From positions 1 through 64,000 of the forward strand of contig CAZHST010000017.1 in the NCBI GenBank assembly GCA_964535215.1: a DNA stretch of 64,000 nt, written 5' to 3'. The position numbers and the translations under genes were made by a program. The notes beneath the pieces are model-generated. The model had not been told where the DNA came from. It worked only from the letters and a program-made list of their open reading frames with translations, and made no database searches. Shown here one piece after another: positions 33,074-41,309 of the stretch. Every line of letters begins with the position of its first letter. Position 1 is the first letter of the stretch. The DNA comes from JACQHM01 sp964535215. Its GTDB lineage: Bacteria > Methylomirabilota > Methylomirabilia > Methylomirabilales > JACQHM01.

Positions 33074-35001
33074 AGACCATGGATCGTTCAGCCTTCGCTG
33101 CTCTGGACACCTTCCCGAAGCTGCTCAGGAAACGGGCGGTGGAGCACCCAAAGCGGGTGGCATACCGGGAGAAGACCCTGGGGATCTGGCGCCCCTTGAC
33201 CTGGGGGGAACTTTACGAGCGTGTAAAGACCTTTGCCCTTGGCCTGGTCACCCTTGGATTCCAGCCAGGGGATAAGCTCGCCATCATCGGCGACAACCGG
33301 CCGGAGCTGTTCATCGCCTCCCTCGCCGCCCAGGCGATAGGGGGCGCTTCCCTGGGCCTCTACCAGGATAGCCTTCCTGAGCAGATCCAGGCCCTCCTCG
33401 ATTGGTCCGACGCCAAATTCATCCTGTGTGAAGACCAGGAACAGACGGATAAGATCCTGAGGATCCGAGAGGGGCTCCCGAAGGTGGAGCGGGTTGTTGT
33501 GGACGATCCCAAGGGGATGTGGCGGTACTTCCCTGATCCTTGGTTGATCACCTTTGAGGAGGTCGAACGGCTTGGGGGGGAGCAAAGCCGGAGGGAAGAA
33601 GGGGTCTTCGAGGGAATGATCGAGAGGGGGAAGGGAGACGATGTCGCCATTCTCTGCCTAACCTCTGGGACGACAGCCCTCCCGAAGATGGCCCTCCTGA
33701 CCCACAGGAACCTGATCAGCCAGGGGTTGAACCTTTTGGCCATTGACCCGGTCCATCCAACCGATGAGTTCGTCTCCTATCTCCCCTTCGCCTGGATCGG
33801 GGAGCAGATGATCTCCTTGACGCTTCATCTCCTCGTCGGCTTCACCGTCAACTTCCCTGAGGAGCCCGAGACGGCCCAGCGGGACTTCCGGGAGATCGGT
33901 CCCCACTTCACCTTCTCCTCCCCCAAGTTCTACGAGGGTCTCCACGCTGGCATCACCTTCCGGATCCTCGATGCCGGGAGGCTTCGGCGGCTGGTGTACG
34001 AGTGGTCCTTGAAGGTGGGGGAGCGAGCGGTGGAGCTGGAGGCGGCAGGAAAGCGGGTCCCCTTCCCGATCAGGTTTCTCCGAAGGACCCTCTGCTCCTG
34101 GCTTGTCTACCGTCCGATCCTCGACAAGGTGGGGTTGAAGAGGATAAGGGTAGCCTGGAGCGGGGGGGCGGCGTTGGGGGCCGACTACTTTCGGTTCTTT
34201 CGGGCCCTCGGGCTCAACCTGAAGCAGATCTATGGCCAGACGGAGGTCTGCGGCATCTCAACCGTTCACCCCCCTGGGGAGGTCAAGTTCTGGACCATGG
34301 GGCGGCCGATCCTGGACACCGAGATCCGGGTCATGGACGACGGTGAGCTCCTCACCCGAAGTGCCAGCGTCCTCCAGGGTTACTACAAGAACCCCGAGGC
34401 GACGGCCAAGGCCCTCCGGGATGGCTGGCTCTACTCCGGGGACTACGGGGCCATTGATGACGATGGCCATATCATCTGCTTCGACCGGATGGGGGATGTG
34501 ATCACCCTGAAGGATGGGACCATCGTGGCCCCCCAGGTGGTGGAGAACATGCTGAAGTTCACCCCCTGGGTCCTGGAGGCCTGGGTGGTTGGACCGGATC
34601 GGCCTTATCTTGCAGCGATCCTGAACATTGATATGCGGACCGTCGGGCGATGGGCCGAGGACCAGGGGATCGCCTATACAAGCTACATGGACCTCTCCCA
34701 GAAGCCCCAGGTCGTGGACCTCCTTGGTCAGGTGATCCGGGAGGCGAACAGACGAATGAAGAAGGAGTGGCGGATCAAACGGTTCGTCTCCTTCTACAAG
34801 GAGTTCCACCCCGACGATGACGAGCTGACCCGGACGAGAAAGCTCAGGAGGCGTTTCCTCCTGGAGAAGTACGCGGATCTGGTCGAGGCCCTCTATACGG
34901 ACCTGGACCAGTTCACCGTTTCCATTGACGTCCGCTACGAGGATGGATCCCTCGCAACCATTAAGACCCCTTTGTCCATCAGGACGATCCCCGAGGAGTG
35001 A
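33070..35001 (+). CDS. Long-chain acyl-CoA synthetase (AMP-binding)
   Basis: 643 aa, length of bacterial long-chain fatty acyl-CoA synthetases (FadD15/FAA type). The P-loop is LTSGTTALPKMALLTH, followed by the A4/A5 motif IYGQTEVCG and the Asp motif YSGDYGAIDDDGHI. It activates imported acids to CoA thioesters via acyl-AMP at the membrane. Genes of this type often sit between livG and livH, and it does here, so the transporter probably imports the same carboxylic acid. It overlaps the livG stop and ends just before the livH GTG. Confidence 0.92.
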   Translation: MKTMDRSAFAALDTFPKLLRKRAVEHPKRVAYREKTLGIWRPLTWGELYERVKTFALGLVTLGFQPGDKLAIIGDNRPELFIASLAAQAIGGASLGLYQDSLPEQIQALLDWSDAKFILCEDQEQTDKILRIREGLPKVERVVVDDPKGMWRYFPDPWLITFEEVERLGGEQSRREEGVFEGMIERGKGDDVAILCLTSGTTALPKMALLTHRNLISQGLNLLAIDPVHPTDEFVSYLPFAWIGEQMISLTLHLLVGFTVNFPEEPETAQRDFREIGPHFTFSSPKFYEGLHAGITFRILDAGRLRRLVYEWSLKVGERAVELEAAGKRVPFPIRFLRRTLCSWLVYRPILDKVGLKRIRVAWSGGAALGADYFRFFRALGLNLKQIYGQTEVCGISTVHPPGEVKFWTMGRPILDTEIRVMDDGELLTRSASVLQGYYKNPEATAKALRDGWLYSGDYGAIDDDGHIICFDRMGDVITLKDGTIVAPQVVENMLKFTPWVLEAWVVGPDRPYLAAILNIDMRTVGRWAEDQGIAYTSYMDLSQKPQVVDLLGQVIREANRRMKKEWRIKRFVSFYKEFHPDDDELTRTRKLRRRFLLEKYADLVEALYTDLDQFTVSIDVRYEDGSLATIKTPLSIRTIPEE

Positions 35002-35002
35002 G

Positions 35003-35881
35003 GTGGAATACTGGCTCCAACTCGTCACCACTGGCCTTGCCATCGGGAGCATCTATGCCGTCATCGCCCTGGGTTTCGTCATCATCTACAAGGCGACCAA
35101 GATCTTTAACTTTGCCCATCCCGAGCTGGTTCTCTTCGGGGGGTATCTTGCCATTGCCCTGGTCCACTACCTCCCCTTTCCCTTGGCCATCCTGGCGACG
35201 ATCCTGATCGCGGGGCTCCTTGGCTTTATCATCGAACGCCTCTTCATGCGTCCCCTCTTCGGCCAGCCCCTCCTGTCTGTTGTGATCGTCACCTTGGCCT
35301 TGGGCTACATCATCAGGGGGGTTCTGATCGGCCTCTGGGGTGTTGACACAAAGACCTTCCCTCCCTACCTTCCAACGGGAACCGTAACCGTGGCCGGCGT
35401 CATGATCCCCCTGGTCGGTCTCTGGGCCCTCCTGACGGCCCTTGTCCTCCTCTCCCTTCTCCTGGCTTTCTTCCACTTTACCCGGATCGGGATTGCCATG
35501 CGGGCCGTTGCCAACGATCAGCTTTCGGCCTCCACCCTGGGGGTGAGCCTAAGGAGAATCTTTGCGTACTCGTGGGCCCTCGCGTCCATCGTGGGGGCCG
35601 TTGGAGGGATCGTCCTGGGCAACTGGCTTGGCGTGAACATCGCCCTGGCAGGAAGTGGCCTGAAGGTGGTCGCGGCCATCCTCCTGGGGGGACTGGACAG
35701 CATCCCTGGAGCGATCCTTGGGGGCTTTCTCCTGGGCCTCATCGAGAATGTCATCGGTGGATGGGTGGATGCCCACCTCCTGTACGGGTTTAAAGACATC
35801 GTCGCCTTCGTGCTGATCCTCCTCGTCCTGCTTATCAAGCCCTATGGGCTCTTCGGCACGGAACAGGTTGAACGCCTCTAA
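35003..35881 (+). CDS. livH: Branched-chain-type ABC transporter permease (LivH)
   Basis: 292 aa, eight or so membrane spans. LivH hallmarks include GLAIGSIYAVIALGFVIIYKATKIFNFAHPE near the N-terminus and AMRAVANDQLSASTLGV in the cytoplasmic loop. The GTG at 35003 directly follows the synthetase stop and has GAGGAG before it; the open frame extends further upstream but overlaps the synthetase. It forms the transport channel with LivM. Confidence 0.92.
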   Translation: MEYWLQLVTTGLAIGSIYAVIALGFVIIYKATKIFNFAHPELVLFGGYLAIALVHYLPFPLAILATILIAGLLGFIIERLFMRPLFGQPLLSVVIVTLALGYIIRGVLIGLWGVDTKTFPPYLPTGTVTVAGVMIPLVGLWALLTALVLLSLLLAFFHFTRIGIAMRAVANDQLSASTLGVSLRRIFAYSWALASIVGAVGGIVLGNWLGVNIALAGSGLKVVAAILLGGLDSIPGAILGGFLLGLIENVIGGWVDAHLLYGFKDIVAFVLILLVLLIKPYGLFGTEQVERL

Positions 35882-35919
35882 AGGAGGGATCGGCCATCCG
35901 TCGAATTGAACGATAGATC

Positions 35920-36951
35920 ATGTGGCGCCCTTCGGGAGAGTTCAAGCAGACGTACCAAGCGGAGATGGCCCTGATCCAGACCCGGTGGAGGGGCCTTGGC
36001 TTAGCAGCCATCCTCCTGGCCTCGGCCTCTGCCCCGCTCTACCTCGGCCGTTACCTCTTCCTTTTGAACAACATCGGGATCTTTGCGTTGGCCGCGATCG
36101 GCCTAAACATCCTGACCGGGTATGCCGGTCAGATCTCCCTGGGGACTGCCGCCTTCATGGCCATCGGGGCCTACCTCTCGGCGACCTTCATCGAGCACCT
36201 GCCCTTTCCCCTGCCGACCTTCCTTGCAGGGATCACCGCGGCCCTCGTCGGCCTGGTCGTTGGCCTCCCCTCCCTCCGCTTAAAGGGCCTCTACCTTGCG
36301 ATGGCCACCTTGGCGTTCCAACTGGTAACCGAGTACGCCATCATCCATATCGTCGGGGGGACCGGGGGGGTCATCGTTGACCCTATCAGGATCGGTCCTT
36401 TCGTGTTCAACTCCGAGACCAAAACCTACGCTCTCACCCTGGTGGTGCTCATCGCCGGCGCCCTCTTCGCTGCCAACCTGGCCAGGACCCATGTGGGGCT
36501 GGCCTTCATGGCCATCCGGGATAAGGACTATGCCGCCCCCGTGCTGGGGGTCAACCTCCTGAGGTACAAGACCGCGGCCTTCGCCCTCTCGGCCTTCTAC
36601 GCGGGGGTGGCCGGGAGCCTGTGGGCCCACTATGTGGGGATCATCACCCCGGAACATTTCACCTTGACCCAATCCATTGATTTTTTAGCCATGGTGGTGG
36701 TCGGGGGGTTAGGGACGACATGGGGGCCGCTCCTGGGAACGGCCTTCTTGGTGGGGACGAGCCAACTGCTCCGGATCTCCACCCCCCAGGTTACCACCTA
36801 CCTCCCTTGGTTCGCCGCCTGGGCCACCCCCATGAAGGAGATCCTCTTCGGGGTCCTGATCATCCTGTTCCTGATCCTGGAACCCGGAGGTCTAGAGGCC
36901 CTCTGTCGAAAGATCAAGCGGTTCTTCGAACTGTGGCCCTTTGCCTATTAG
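35920..36951 (+). CDS. livM: Branched-chain-type ABC transporter permease (LivM)
   Basis: 343 aa, hydrophobic. LivM hallmarks are ALAAIGLNILTGYAGQISLGTAAFMAIGAYLSA and the coupling-loop FMAIRDKDYAAPVLGVNL. The ATG at 35920 has only a distant GGAGG; an in-frame ATG at 35965 is a possible alternative that would remove a non-membrane tail. It completes the membrane part of the importer with LivH. Confidence 0.9.
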   Translation: MWRPSGEFKQTYQAEMALIQTRWRGLGLAAILLASASAPLYLGRYLFLLNNIGIFALAAIGLNILTGYAGQISLGTAAFMAIGAYLSATFIEHLPFPLPTFLAGITAALVGLVVGLPSLRLKGLYLAMATLAFQLVTEYAIIHIVGGTGGVIVDPIRIGPFVFNSETKTYALTLVVLIAGALFAANLARTHVGLAFMAIRDKDYAAPVLGVNLLRYKTAAFALSAFYAGVAGSLWAHYVGIITPEHFTLTQSIDFLAMVVVGGLGTTWGPLLGTAFLVGTSQLLRISTPQVTTYLPWFAAWATPMKEILFGVLIILFLILEPGGLEALCRKIKRFFELWPFAY

Positions 36952-36963
36952 CACCAGGAACGT

Positions 36964-36984
36964 TCAGCAGTCAGCCCTCAGCCG
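36964..36984. repeat. Three tandem heptamers (TCAGCNN type)
   Basis: TCAGCAG, TCAGCCC, TCAGCCG in the gap after livM. Reverse-complemented, they match the CNGCTGA heptamers at 11079-11099, so this is a dispersed repeat family. Confidence 0.65.
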
Positions 36985-37005
36985 TGGAGAAGGAGGACAA
37001 GGTCC

Positions 37006-37413
37006 ATGCCCAAGGACAAACGGGAAGCCGGACGGGCCCTGGTAAAACGGATCTGGGGTCCAAAGGTGGCGGCTGAGCTGGAGAAGGGGTGGGAGGAACT
37101 CCATCCCGATCTGGCCCGCTTCATCCTCGAGTTTGTGTCCGCCGAGGTTTGGAGCCGTCCGACCCTCGATTTGAAAACCCGGAGCCTGTGCACGTTGGCG
37201 GCGGTCACCGCTTTAGGGAGGCTCGACCAGGTCCGTCTCCATACCCGGGGGGCCCTGGGGAACGGGGCGACCCCGGAAGAGATCAAAGAGGTCCTGCTCC
37301 ACCTCTGCGTGTATGCCGGCTTCCCCGCCGGCTGGGCGGCCCTCCGGGCCGCTCATGAGGTCTTGACCGAGCTCGAGGCCGAAGGTCAACGGCCGCGGAA
37401 GAAGGCGAAGTGA
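37006..37413 (+). CDS. Carboxymuconolactone decarboxylase family protein (AhpD-like fold)
   Basis: 135 aa, all-helical. The family pattern is clear: LDLKTRSLCTLAAVTALGRLDQVRLHTRGALGNGATPEEIKEVLLHLCVYAGFPA. There is one Cys in LCTLAA and one in HLCVYAG rather than the CxxC of AhpD, with the conserved His in VRLHTRGAL. Members are decarboxylases of the protocatechuate pathway or redox proteins; which applies is unclear. GGAGAAGGAGGAC precedes the ATG. Co-oriented with livM and the following lipoprotein hydrolase. Confidence 0.88.
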   Translation: MPKDKREAGRALVKRIWGPKVAAELEKGWEELHPDLARFILEFVSAEVWSRPTLDLKTRSLCTLAAVTALGRLDQVRLHTRGALGNGATPEEIKEVLLHLCVYAGFPAGWAALRAAHEVLTELEAEGQRPRKKAK

Positions 37414-37425
37414 GCGTGAAGGCCC

Positions 37426-38352
37426 ATGGACCGGAACCGATGGCTGGTGGCAGCCCTTGCCCTCCTCCTCGCAACCGGGTGTCAAACGACCTCTCCCGAA
37501 GCCCTGCGGGTCTCCCTGGGACAAAAACCACCAATCGCTCACACCCAGCGGATCCTCCTCGGCGAAACCTCCCTCTCGAAACGATACGCCTTACGGATCC
37601 ACACCGGCCAGGGATGGAGGTTTGAGTATTACCTGAGGGTGCCTCGGGGGGTGTCAAAGCCGATCCCGGCCGTCCTGGTCCTGGCCGGGTTTGAGACGGG
37701 GCGCCAGGCCCTGGACTTTCTGGATGAACGGGACGATGTCATTCTCCTCAGCATGGATTATCCCTATGAAGGGCCCTCAGAGTTTAAAGGTTTCAACCTC
37801 TTTAGAGCGGTCCCTTCCCTCCGGCGCATGGGCCTCGCCACGGTGGAAGCCGGTTCCCTCGCCCTCGACTATTTCTGGGAGCAACCCCAGGTGGATCGGG
37901 ACAAGATCATCCTCATCGGGGTCAGCTTCGGCAGCATCTTTACGACGATCCTCGGGGGCCTGGACCAGCGGGCGAGGGTGGTGGTCCTGATCTACGGCGG
38001 GGGGGATCTTCCCCTCCTCATCCAGCGAAACCTCCGTGGGGAGCCCTGGTGGCTTCCTTCCTTCGTCATCCCTCCCCTTGTCAAAGCCTTCTTCGACGAT
38101 TTCGAACCCCTCCGTTTTGTGGAATGGATCTCCCCCAGGTTCCTCCTGATGATCAACAGCCGCCAGGATGAGTTCTTCCCTGCCGCCTCAACCGAGGCCC
38201 TCTTCCAACGGGCGAAGGAGCCAAAGAAGCTGATCTGGTACGAGACGGGCCACATGGACCTCTTCGACCCCTCCCTGATCAGGCGATTGACCCAGGAAGT
38301 GGTCAAGGAGCTGCGGAACGCCGGCTATTTTCCACCTCCCGACCCCCTTTGA
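37426..38352 (+). CDS. Lipoprotein alpha/beta-hydrolase
   Basis: 308 aa. A lipoprotein signal ends in LLATGC, so C19 should be lipidated. The rest is an alpha/beta hydrolase: nucleophile Ser in LIGVSFGS (about residue 166), acid in SRQDEFF and catalytic His in ETGHMDLF. It is probably anchored in the periplasmic face of a membrane and hydrolyses an ester or thioester; the substrate is unknown. It follows the carboxymuconolactone-decarboxylase gene by 12 bases. The closest named groups are dienelactone-hydrolase or acetyl-xylan-esterase-like enzymes. Confidence 0.85.
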   Translation: MDRNRWLVAALALLLATGCQTTSPEALRVSLGQKPPIAHTQRILLGETSLSKRYALRIHTGQGWRFEYYLRVPRGVSKPIPAVLVLAGFETGRQALDFLDERDDVILLSMDYPYEGPSEFKGFNLFRAVPSLRRMGLATVEAGSLALDYFWEQPQVDRDKIILIGVSFGSIFTTILGGLDQRARVVVLIYGGGDLPLLIQRNLRGEPWWLPSFVIPPLVKAFFDDFEPLRFVEWISPRFLLMINSRQDEFFPAASTEALFQRAKEPKKLIWYETGHMDLFDPSLIRRLTQEVVKELRNAGYFPPPDPL

Positions 38353-38409
38353 TGATTCCTGACTCTCTTTGTCCCCTTTTTAGGACCTCCGGTCCACCCG
38401 AGAAAACCC

Positions 38410-38439
38410 TTGACCTGGAAGAGAAAGCCAGGCTAGGAT
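38410..38439 (+). promoter_or_regulatory. Predicted sigma-70 promoter before the second Nramp-like transporter
   Basis: TTGACC (38410-38415), 18 bases, TAGGAT (38434-38439). It lies 285 bases before the transporter ATG, leaving an unusually long leader (part of a 371-base gap, 38353-38723, in which no gene is seen). Confidence 0.5.
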
Positions 38440-38553
38440 AAACCACGGCTGAAAGCCCCCTTGGACCGCGAGGCGTTGAGAAGGATTGGCCGGTGGAACG
38501 GAGGGAGTCGGTAGGAGGTTTAAGGGGTTTCGCCAAGATCCGAACCCGTTCGA

Positions 38554-38597
38554 GAGGCCCTCTTGAAGAAGGACATTCATGAGGGCCTCAAGCTTTT
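38554..38597 (+). terminator. Hairpin with T-run in the transporter leader (attenuator or upstream terminator)
   Basis: GAGGCCCTC (38554-38562) pairs perfectly with GAGGGCCTC (38581-38589) and is followed after AAGC by TTTTT. A second, overlapping stem AAGCTTTT/AAAAGGCTT can form just downstream. The position between the predicted promoter and the transporter suggests attenuation or a riboswitch-like leader, or simple termination of the preceding operon. Confidence 0.55.
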
Positions 38598-38723
38598 TCG
38601 GGATAGAAAAGGCTTCTTTCGCGGCTGCCGAGAACCGATTCGGGGAAGGGAGGTATCCAGAGGGGGCTTTCCAAGGCGTGGGGGAACGGGAGGGTTCGTT
38701 TGACCAAAGGGAGGGAATGGGAG

Positions 38724-40292
38724 ATGGCCCAGCAAAAGATCAAATTTCCGGCGCTCACTGATGCCATCAGATCCAGGAAGATGATAGACATGCTGAAGTT
38801 CTTCGGTCCCGGGGCCATCATGGCCTCACTGACCATCGGGTCCGGCGAGACCTTCTTCGCCTCCCGGGGAGGGGCCATCTTCGGCTACGCCATCCTGTGG
38901 GCGTTCACCCTGGGTACCATCATGAAGGGGATCGCGACCTATACGGCCATGAGGTATATCACCTTGACCGGGGAGCACCCCATGGATCGGTGGGCCCACT
39001 TCCCCGGCCCGAAAGGGTGGTTCCCCTTCCTGATTGGGGCCCTGAGCATCGCCTGCTTCCCCTTCTGGCTTTCCTTCCTCCCCTCCCTCCTGGGAACCCT
39101 CACGAACTGGATGTTCGGCTTCGGGGACCATCGGGTCTGGGGGACCTTCTTCATCGCCTTGGCCATCGCTTTGACCATCATGGGAGGCTACGACGTCCTG
39201 GAGAAGGCCCAGACGATCATCGTTGCCTTGCTGATCATCAGCATCCTCTTTTCCGTTTTCTACTTCCAGCCCGACTGGCTGGCCGTTCTCAAAGGGAGCT
39301 TCATCCCGAGCCTCCCCGATTATGCCCCCTGGATCTTCCAGAAGTATCCGGAGGTGGCCTCGCGGCCGGTCTGGGTGGAGGCCATTGTCTACGTGGGGGC
39401 CATCGGCGGCGGGACCTACGACTACATCGGGTATGTGGGCCTCCTTCGGGAGAAGGACTGGGGCGTCCTCGGCCTGCCGAACCTCCAGGAGGTGCAGCAG
39501 CGGGTCTACGAGTTGACGGGGAAAGGGGAAAGGATCCCCCTCTCCGAGGAGCCGGAGGATGTGGAGACCGGTCTGGCCTGGCTGAAGGCCCCGATCATTG
39601 ACGTCACCATCTCCTTCGCCTCGGTGGTCATCTTCGCCGCCGGCTTCATGATCGGCGGGGCCCGGATCCTCCACACCGACCAGTTGATCCCCTCCGGGTT
39701 GAAGCTCCTGGAGTACCAGGCCCGGTTCCTGACCGATATCCACAAATGGCTCCTCCCCATCTACGATGCCGGGGTCTTCCTGGCCATCTTCGGCACCGTC
39801 TATGGGGCCTACGAGGTCTACACCAGGACGGCCTACGAGTGCATGCGGACGGTGTTTAAAGGCCTGAGGCACATCCCTGTCGAGAAGGTGAGGCCCTGGG
39901 TTCTGGCCTACGTGGGGGTGGTGGGGCTCTTCATCATGTGGCTCCCCAAGCTTTTCCCAAACATCAAGCTGATTGACATCCCGACCCCGGCGGGGATCAT
40001 CGGGGGCGTCTTCACGTTAGGCCTCTGGTCCCTGGCGATGCTCTGGACGGACCGGACCTACCTCCCCAAGCCCTACCAGATGGGGCCGGTCCTCTTCACC
40101 CTCAATCTCATCTCGGGCATCGCCATGACGGCCATGGGCCTGAAGGCCTGGTGGGACTACGGGGTGGATACCTTTGGGGCAAACGGTGGGTGGAAGGGGT
40201 ATGGCTTTCTCCTCTTCATGGTCATCCTCTCCATGATCATCGTGGCTCTGATCAACAGGTACTACCGGAGGAAGGAAGCCCTGGCTTCCTAG
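38724..40292 (+). CDS. Nramp-like (APC superfamily) membrane transporter, second copy
   Basis: 522 aa, about 11-12 membrane spans. It begins with a helix-1 region GPGAIMASLTIGSGETFFA, in which the canonical Nramp DPGN is replaced by IGSGE. It is similar in layout to the 485-aa transporter at 25.8 kb, although the sequence is clearly diverged. The ATG at 38724 is preceded by GGGAGGGAATGGGAG; the in-frame TTG at 38700 is less likely. A small membrane protein follows in the same frame after the stop. Substrate unknown; Nramp relatives move divalent metals, but lack of the metal-binding Asp/Asn casts doubt. Confidence 0.85.
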   Translation: MAQQKIKFPALTDAIRSRKMIDMLKFFGPGAIMASLTIGSGETFFASRGGAIFGYAILWAFTLGTIMKGIATYTAMRYITLTGEHPMDRWAHFPGPKGWFPFLIGALSIACFPFWLSFLPSLLGTLTNWMFGFGDHRVWGTFFIALAIALTIMGGYDVLEKAQTIIVALLIISILFSVFYFQPDWLAVLKGSFIPSLPDYAPWIFQKYPEVASRPVWVEAIVYVGAIGGGTYDYIGYVGLLREKDWGVLGLPNLQEVQQRVYELTGKGERIPLSEEPEDVETGLAWLKAPIIDVTISFASVVIFAAGFMIGGARILHTDQLIPSGLKLLEYQARFLTDIHKWLLPIYDAGVFLAIFGTVYGAYEVYTRTAYECMRTVFKGLRHIPVEKVRPWVLAYVGVVGLFIMWLPKLFPNIKLIDIPTPAGIIGGVFTLGLWSLAMLWTDRTYLPKPYQMGPVLFTLNLISGIAMTAMGLKAWWDYGVDTFGANGGWKGYGFLLFMVILSMIIVALINRYYRRKEALAS

Positions 40293-40307
40293 ACAGAAGG
40301 AGGCGAT

Positions 40308-40601
40308 CTGGCGAAGGGACCCTATCGGTCAGAGGATAAGGAAACCCAGCAGAAGATCGAACGGCTGGTAGACCTCCGGGAGAAGTACCGGTACCAGAGG
40401 AGGCTGTGGGGGTGGGGTCTTCTCATCTCCATCCTGACTTCCAGCTTCTTCGTCCGCCACCCTACGCCCCTGACCTTCCCGGTAGGTCTGATCGCTCTTG
40501 GGGTGGGTGTTTTGTCCGCATGGGCCTTCTTCCAGTGCAGCCGGGCGATTCGTATGATGGATAAGGCCCTGGCCCCTTACCGGGTCAAGGAGAAGCCCTA
40601 A
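40308..40601 (+). CDS. Small two-span membrane protein, probable CTG start
   Basis: 97 aa, not recognised. It opens with a charged segment (AKGPYRSEDKETQQKIERL) and has two hydrophobic segments (WGWGLLISILTSSFFV and FPVGLIALGVGVLSAWAFF), then a basic tail. The frame has no ATG, GTG or TTG after the transporter stop until well inside the protein. The CTG at 40308, however, has a perfect AGAAGGAGG four bases upstream. It is in the same frame as, and 15 bases after, the Nramp-like transporter, so it is probably its small subunit. Alternatives are read-through of the TAG or a sequence error at the start. Confidence 0.7.
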   Translation: MAKGPYRSEDKETQQKIERLVDLREKYRYQRRLWGWGLLISILTSSFFVRHPTPLTFPVGLIALGVGVLSAWAFFQCSRAIRMMDKALAPYRVKEKP

Positions 40602-40623
40602 CCGCTCCCACCCCAACGCAGGT

Positions 40624-41265
40624 CTAGGGGACGCCAGGAGGGATTCCTTCCCCGTGATGGTTGAGAAACCAGTTTTGGTCAACCATCTCCTCCAAGTCGA
40701 AGGGGGGCTGGCCTGGCCCTGTTAAGGGATCCTCCGGGTGGGGCTTGAGATATCCTGACCTGGCCATCTTAGCCAGGTAGCGCTGCTCCCAATAATGGGC
40801 CTCCAGCTCCCGCTCGATTCGGCCTGTGGGGTGTTGATTCGTCTGGTGGGTCTGGACCCAGTGGACCAACTCGTGAAGGAGGGTCCCTCGACAGAACACT
40901 TCAGGGGAGACCTTGAAAAGCCCGGCGCGGGACGAGCACTCTTCGTTCAGGAGGATGAGATCGGGCTGATCCTGGGTCCCTCTCTTATAATACCCGAAGA
41001 TGACCATGTCCCCTGGCATTCGGACCCGGCGGCGGAACTCGGAGGGGTTCAAGACCTCCACCCGGGGCCTGGGGAGAGAGGTCAAGTCCCAACCGGTCAA
41101 CCGCTGAAGCTCTCGGATCAGCTCCTCCACATCGTAGGCCGGCTGGACCGGGGCCTCGACCCCTGATGCCCCCCCGGGCCCCAAGAGTCCACCAGCCAGG
41201 GCCGCCACCAGACCCACGCCGAGAATCCAGGGTGTAAGACCCTGGTCCCCCCCCTTCTCCCGCAT
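40624..41265 (-). CDS. Exported HExxH zinc metalloprotease-like protein
   Basis: 213 aa with a signal peptide or anchor (10-36). The catalytic motif is H131-E-L-V-H135 in GTLLHELVHWVQTH, and a third ligand may be a Glu in ERELEAHYWE. Two Cys (110 and 125) could form a disulfide. The fold type resembles small DUF-type metalloproteases acting in the periplasm. The ATG at 41265 (GGGGAGGGGGTC ahead) is preferred over an ATG at 41301. Downstream of a short-chain dehydrogenase. Substrate unknown. Confidence 0.82.
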   Translation of the reverse strand: MREKGGDQGLTPWILGVGLVAALAGGLLGPGGASGVEAPVQPAYDVEELIRELQRLTGWDLTSLPRPRVEVLNPSEFRRRVRMPGDMVIFGYYKRGTQDQPDLILLNEECSSRAGLFKVSPEVFCRGTLLHELVHWVQTHQTNQHPTGRIERELEAHYWEQRYLAKMARSGYLKPHPEDPLTGPGQPPFDLEEMVDQNWFLNHHGEGIPPGVP

Positions 41266-41309
41266 GACCCCCTCCCCAATGCCCCCTGGACGCGGAGGCA
41301 TTCTAATCC

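Noticed and set aside
38579..38761. 60-codon plus-strand frame in the transporter leader
   Set aside because: No ribosome site, no recognisable sequence, and it overlaps the leader hairpin and the transporter start.
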